Below the pieces are notes generated by a model, which was not told the DNA's origin, searched no databases, and saw only the letters and a program-made list of their open reading frames with translations. From Bolinopsis microptera (Eukaryota; Ctenophora; Tentaculata; Lobata; Bolinopsidae), in assembly GCF_026151205.1 (NCBI RefSeq), contig NC_087082.1:20360494-20424493 (forward strand): 64,000 nucleotides of DNA, given 5' to 3'. Each line of letters starts with the position of its first letter. Within the stretch, counting starts at the first letter, position 1. Positions 59,458 to 64,000 of the stretch are shown piece by piece. The position numbers were made by a program, and so were the translations under genes.

Positions 59458-60566
59458 CACAGGAGGAGCAAAGTGCAAAGAAACTGCCACAAACTGCTTC
59501 TTAACGGTTGACCAGTGTAAATGATCTGACCCGGCGCGCGCTACTTTTCGAGAAGAAAGCGGCGCGCGCTACTTCGAAGAAATTTAGACGAGTAACATCC
59601 GTCAACTTAACGGGTGATATTCGTAAAATATTTGTTCCATATATTAGGACCGTCGACGAGTCCAACTCAGCGCGTGCGCGTGTCCTAGTAGGTTGCTACA
59701 AACTGCTAGTGCTACTAACTGCTACAAATTGGCACTAACTGGCACAAACTGCTACTAACTGCTGCAATCGCGCTGTTGAAAATTGATCACTTCTAGCGAG
59801 CCCGGCGCGGCAGGCAGTAAGGTTTTTTTGGGTATGTTCTAGTTACCATTTAGAAAAGATCGCTGAGCTACAACATTTTATGTAGCATGTAGGTTTTTAA
59901 GAAACATGAACGCCGAAATTGGACAAAAATGTGATTTTGAGTCGGCTTAGCCTTATATTTGCTTTAACCAAAACAATTTGGTTGTGGCTTGCAGTTAAGC
60001 TAATCCTGTGCCACCAAATGGCGGCACAGGATTTTACTTGTGAAACAAGCGCGCGTCACGCAGGAAGCTTCGGCGTATACTTATATATACTCAAAGAAAC
60101 TGCCACAACTTGCTAATAACTGCTGCAATCGCGCCCACGCATGTCTTTACTGCACAACGCACGCCGCGCGCAACTGCTACAAACTGCTACAAACTGGCAC
60201 TGACTGCTACAAACTGGCACTGACTGCTACAAACTGCTACTTAATTGACGATGTCAATTCATGGCAGCTCGGCGCGGCACAGTAGCGCATCTCGCCGATC
60301 TAGCGCATCTCGCCGATGTCGCTGTGAGAAGCCTTATTAAGTGCGCGGCGCGGCACAGTAACGCATCGCGCTACAAACTGCTACTAACTGCTGCAAACGG
60401 CGCGCGAATGCGTGGGCGCGATTGCAGCAGTTAGTGCTAGTTTGTGGCAGTTAGTGCTAGTTTGTAGCAGTTTGTGGCAGTTAGTGGCAGTTTGTAGCAG
60501 TTTGTAGCAGTTTCTAGCAGTTTGTAGCAGTTAGTGGCAGTTTCTTTGCACTTTGCTCCTCCTGTG
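59458..60566. mobile_element. CpG-rich fold-back element
   Basis: Terminal arms of 32 bp are exact inverses (left contains ggaggagcaaagtgcaaag at 59462). Inside, many short repeats based on actgctacaaactggcac lie in + orientation on the left (59690-60240) and inverted on the right (60420-60540). A second internal pair (aactgctgcaatcgcgccc near 60115 and its inverse near 60410) deepens the fold-back. GCGCGC runs stand out from the AT-rich surroundings. No coding capacity seen. Confidence 0.65.
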
Positions 60567-61641
60567 AGCCTGGGGTCCCTAGGTAATACAATTACAATGT
60601 GCATTGTGCAATGGACAATGTATTAAGTATTATATACGTCTTTTCGCGCATTCTAACTACATGAGGTTATCGAATATTATTTAAAAAAGTAGGCCCAGGA
60701 TCGAGGACGCTGTCGAGTTGAGCGCCGCGCGCATCCAGCACTGTTATGCTTGCATCGCTGACTTCGCTGAATTTGCTTACTGCGCTATTAAAATTAATTC
60801 GCTTACTTTGCGCGCTGATCGAGATCATGCTCTTTACATTGTACATTTATCAATGTAAAAAGCATATTAATAGTAGTAATAGAATTTGGATCATTTTCCT
60901 CAACCCAGCAAACCTTAGTGACTGGGCGTAATTACTAGCTAAAGGTGACCACGTCTTCACAGCGAGTTTATGCTCGCTCCCGCACTTATATTTATTTCAC
61001 AGGGGAAGCTGAAACCAGGTCTTCGATCAAACGCTGCCATTTGTATTAGGGGTTTTGTTTATAGTTGTTACTATAGGTTGCAGTCTTGTTATGACAAAAA
61101 ATCTACACTAAAACATACTTTAGTTTATATTGTGTAGTTCAAGGATATAAAATGCAGCTTCAAGATAGATATTGGAGAGCTGGCGAAAGATTATGGCCTT
61201 TGTATCAATGGTTATAATAAGCTATAAATATCTTAAACTATACAGTGTTAATTAAAAATTTCGTTATACTTCATTCTCAAATTAAATTTTAAAAATTCAA
61301 AAATATGCATTCATTTTATTCAAACTTTCTCACACATAGTTTACTCATTGCTCTAACCAGAGCCCTCCTGCTTGCTACTACTTGTGAAACAAGCGCCTCA
61401 CGCAGTACGCATATACACATGGCTATGTGAAGTTTACTCACAGGACAAGACTTAGAGAAGATGCGCAGAGCGACCCAGCAGTGCATCGCGCTACAAACAG
61501 TTCGGGAACGTGTACCTCGCCACCTGCGGACATGTAAAAATGTTTCAACCGGCAGGTGTATGTAAATATACTACTGAGGTAAAGATTGGTGTAGACAAGT
61601 GAAACTCGAGGGTAAACTATGGAAATGATAGAAGGATGATT
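60567..61641. other. Region after fold-back element
   Basis: Contains small pieces resembling the fold-back interior (cttgtgaaacaagcgc near 61380, gcatcgcgctacaaac near 61483), suggesting a degraded second copy. No gene. Confidence 0.4.
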
Positions 61642-61720
61642 CAATGAAACAATAGGTCTATTGTTTCATTGTAATGCCTTTGGGTAGTGTCCTCAATCAA
61701 TCAATCAATCATTGAATAGG
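61642..61720. mobile_element. Possible LINE 3' tail: hairpin followed by (TCAA)n
   Basis: A 14-bp-arm hairpin (caatgaaacaatag, loop gt, inverse; 61642-61671) is followed by tgcctttgggtagtgtcc and (tcaa)n. Stem-loop plus short tandem tail resembles L2/CR1-type LINE 3' ends. Inferred from form only. Confidence 0.4.
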
Positions 61721-61955
61721 CTGTCACTCTATTAATGCACCACACCGCTGCCTCCACTCCTAATAGTTATACAATAAATTCTAAATTGCTAATATGATTA
61801 TGAATTATGATATTATAAACAATTTAGTTGTTTTGCAAGTGCGAGATTAATTTTGACAAGCGTGTTAATGTAAGTAACTTATCGATGATTTTGACTCAAA
61901 GTGGGTATCAAAAGGAAGAAAAGCTTTTTGAAACCACAACAAGTTTAGAATAAAC

Positions 61956-63186
61956 TTGAGCATGCCCCTATATTTACCTTCACTTCAGTAGAGACCCCTC
62001 GCAGTACAGAGCCTCAGAAACATGTCCGCTATTATGATTACTCAAGTTCCAAATTGAAAAGCTTTGTAACTGAACTTGAGGTAAAGGTAAACCAGCTCAC
62101 TCCTTCAACAACATTTGATGAGTTTACGGCATGTTTTGACCAGACACTTGACAAACACTGCAAACTGGAGGTACCGAAAGTGACAAAAAGAACTCCCAAA
62201 CTTAACCCATGGATTACAGACAGTATCATCCAGTCTGTAGAAAGAAAGCATGAACTACGTAAGGAGTGGTCTGACACCGTTACCAACAAGAACCCTGGTG
62301 GTAATATCTTGCTATACCAAGTATTTAGTGATTATCGTAGGATGCTCAAAGCTATCATTAAAGCTGCCAAACGTTGGCATTACTGTAACGAAATTCTAAA
62401 CAACTGTGAAAACAGCAAGAAAACCTGGCAAATTATTAACGAACTCAGAGGCAAAAAGAAGAGGCAAACCAAGCCCCCATTTATCATTGATAACCAAAGA
62501 ATAGTTGATAGAAGAGCAATTGCTAATGGATTCAATGCTTGGTTTGTCTCTATTGCACCAAAGCTGAATGAGACACTGAATAATCTATCTAATGGCCTGC
62601 CTATATTACCCATGAAAACTTTCTATGACTTCCTGAACCCAAGAAATGAAAAAAATATTAGGTTAGAAGATTGCTCCTCGAACGAAATATTGAAAATCAT
62701 AAGAGAGTTCGAAAATGGTAAAGCCAGTGACATTCCCATAAGTGTACTAAAAAAGTCATCTCATGTAATTGCACCTGTATTATCAAACTACTTCAATATC
62801 CTTATGACCCAAGGTATATTTCCTGATGTCCTGAAAACTGGTAAAATAACACCTGTATATAAGAAAGGTAACCCAGAAGAAATCGAGAACTACCGTCCTA
62901 TCTCCACACTGTCCGTCTTCGGTAAGATCTTTGAAAAGCTCATATATTCTAGAATATACGGATTTGTTAGCTCCCAGGGAGTTATATCGAAGACACAGTT
63001 TGGATTTAGGAAATCTCACTCTACATCTCATGCAGTCAATTACTCTGTAGATTTAATTACGAAATCTCTTAAACTTAAGAATCATGTTTTAGGAATATTC
63101 ATTGACCTTAGCAAAGCTTTTGACACCATCGATCATTCAACACTTCTTATAAAATTAGAGGGATGTGGAGTGAGAGGAGTTGCAAA
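61956..63186 (+). pseudogene. CR1/L2-like LINE ORF2 fragment: linker plus N-terminal half of reverse transcriptase
   Basis: One open frame reads a typical endonuclease-RT linker (KLNPWITDSIIQSVERKHEL, IIKAAKRWHYCN, KTWQIINELRG) then RT motifs (GKITPVYKKGNPEEIENYRP, STLSVFGKIFEKLIYSRI, TQFGFRKSHSTSHAV and motif A GIFIDLSKAFDTIDH). It breaks off after GVRGVANLL near 63186; the FADD motif is absent and the following residues are unrelated. The endonuclease is missing too. Non-functional piece of a jockey/CR1-group retrotransposon. Confidence 0.88.
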
Positions 63187-63761
63187 TTTGTTGTTTGGGG
63201 ACCGGTTTTTGGTACACCGGCCAATGTTTACAAAATCATATGATACATAACAATATAATTGTATTTAATATACGTGAATATTAGAATAGAAATGAAATCT
63301 TAAATTTCTATTTTTCCCCTGAAATTGTTACTAAGTTCAAAATAAATTTATATGACGAAGTCTACTATAAGAATATATATGAAAGTCAGACCTGCTTCGC
63401 GAAAACTAACAGTTCTGTGTGCTAACAGATCCTGACTGATACTCATTTACACTAACTAACTAAGTAACTAATACTCTTAACTATCTAAAAACCAACTAGC
63501 TAGCGTGTGTGCTCGTAGAGCAGCTTAAATAATAAAATATGAGCCACAGTTCATGCTGCCTAAATCTCCTCACAAAATACTGCATCGTAAAAAAAACTCG
63601 TTAAAAACGGTTTATAGAATACAACGGCCACCACTTAAACCAAATTAAAATACATACTATGTAAAAACTACACTGTATCACCACGTAGATAACGAAAGTG
63701 AACATAACATATTAAAGTTCATAAGTTCTGATAACAAGTCAGTGTACTTGTAGATAAGGCT
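63187..63761. other. Spacer between the two LINE fragments
   Basis: AT-rich; begins with a small hairpin (ggaccggtttttggtacaccggcc). Nothing coding. Confidence 0.4.
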
Positions 63762-64000
63762 CTAGCTCTCACTAACACAATTAACTTTATTGTCTCTGAT
63801 AAAATAACGCTTGCTATTGTCCTGCTTTATTAGTTCTTTCATCTGTTTGACAAGTCCACTGTGTAGTATTCTCTGCTCCCTTGTCCTATCCGGTGCAAGA
63901 TAAACTGACTTAAAATCATCATTTGTTTTAAGTTTGTGTGCATTCCTTAGTATAATGTCCACATCGCTAGAGCTTTGTAACTGAACTTTGACTGGTCGCG
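63762..64000 (-). pseudogene. LINE ORF1 C-terminal fragment, cut by the window edge
   Basis: Minus-strand frame open from the window end: RPVKVQLQSSSDVDIILRNA, HKLKTNDDFKSVYLAPDRT, REQRILHSGLVKQMKELIK then YFIRDNKV. The RPxKV, AxKLK, VYLAPDRT and FIRxxKV pattern is typical of CR1/L2-type ORF1 nucleic-acid-binding C-termini. Opposite strand to the RT fragment, so a separate insertion. It may continue outside the window. Confidence 0.75.

Noticed and set aside
62038..63031. Antisense open frames over the LINE fragment
   Set aside because: Shadows of the RT frame.

Overview
The window is nuclear DNA of an animal, most likely a non-bilaterian metazoan such as a cnidarian. This rests on phase-consistent spliceosomal introns, a eukaryotic elongator tRNA-Met, a HUNK-type kinase, an R-spondin-like secreted protein, a divergent rhodopsin-family receptor, CR1/L2-like LINE fragments and a Tc1/mariner relic. 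The DNA is AT-rich and unusually full of minisatellites. The species cannot be fixed from the sequence alone.

Layout. (1) 1-22042: the 3' part of a HUNK-like Ser/Thr kinase gene on the + strand, nine exons and 901 residues in the window, N-lobe exons lying upstream. A tRNA-Met(CAU) sits in one of its introns. (2) 22353-34037: a second + strand gene of eight exons (391 residues), unrecognised, basic and polar, with a short helical C-terminus. Its third intron contains an intronless 7TM receptor on the - strand (24645-25628) and a decayed Tc1/mariner element with long terminal inverted repeats (25997-27291). (3) 34038-48329: no convincing gene; tandem arrays (including 20 CACGTG E-boxes) and a small MITE candidate. 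(4) 48330-57674: a + strand gene for a secreted furin-like/thrombospondin type 1 protein of R-spondin type, seven exons seen, five TSP1 modules, 5' exon not found. (5) 57675-64000: a CpG-rich fold-back element and LINE fragments.

The exceptional feature is where the tandem repeats lie. About fifteen intron ends in the three split genes have a tandem array that starts at, ends at or spans the splice site, and several units contain the last codons of the exon plus the donor, or the acceptor plus the first codons of the exon. The largest are a 43-bp unit repeated about 244 times (each with GTAAGT), a 42-bp unit repeated 74 times that stays open in the exon's own frame, and 26 copies of an acceptor plus exon start. 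At most sites only the outermost junction keeps the reading frame and the decoys run into a stop within a few codons; the 42-bp array is the exception. Most units carry a GTAA core. This looks like a genome-wide process that seeds or retains minisatellites at splice junctions.

Limits: exon calls rest on splice consensus, phase agreement and remembered family motifs, with no alignment or transcript data.
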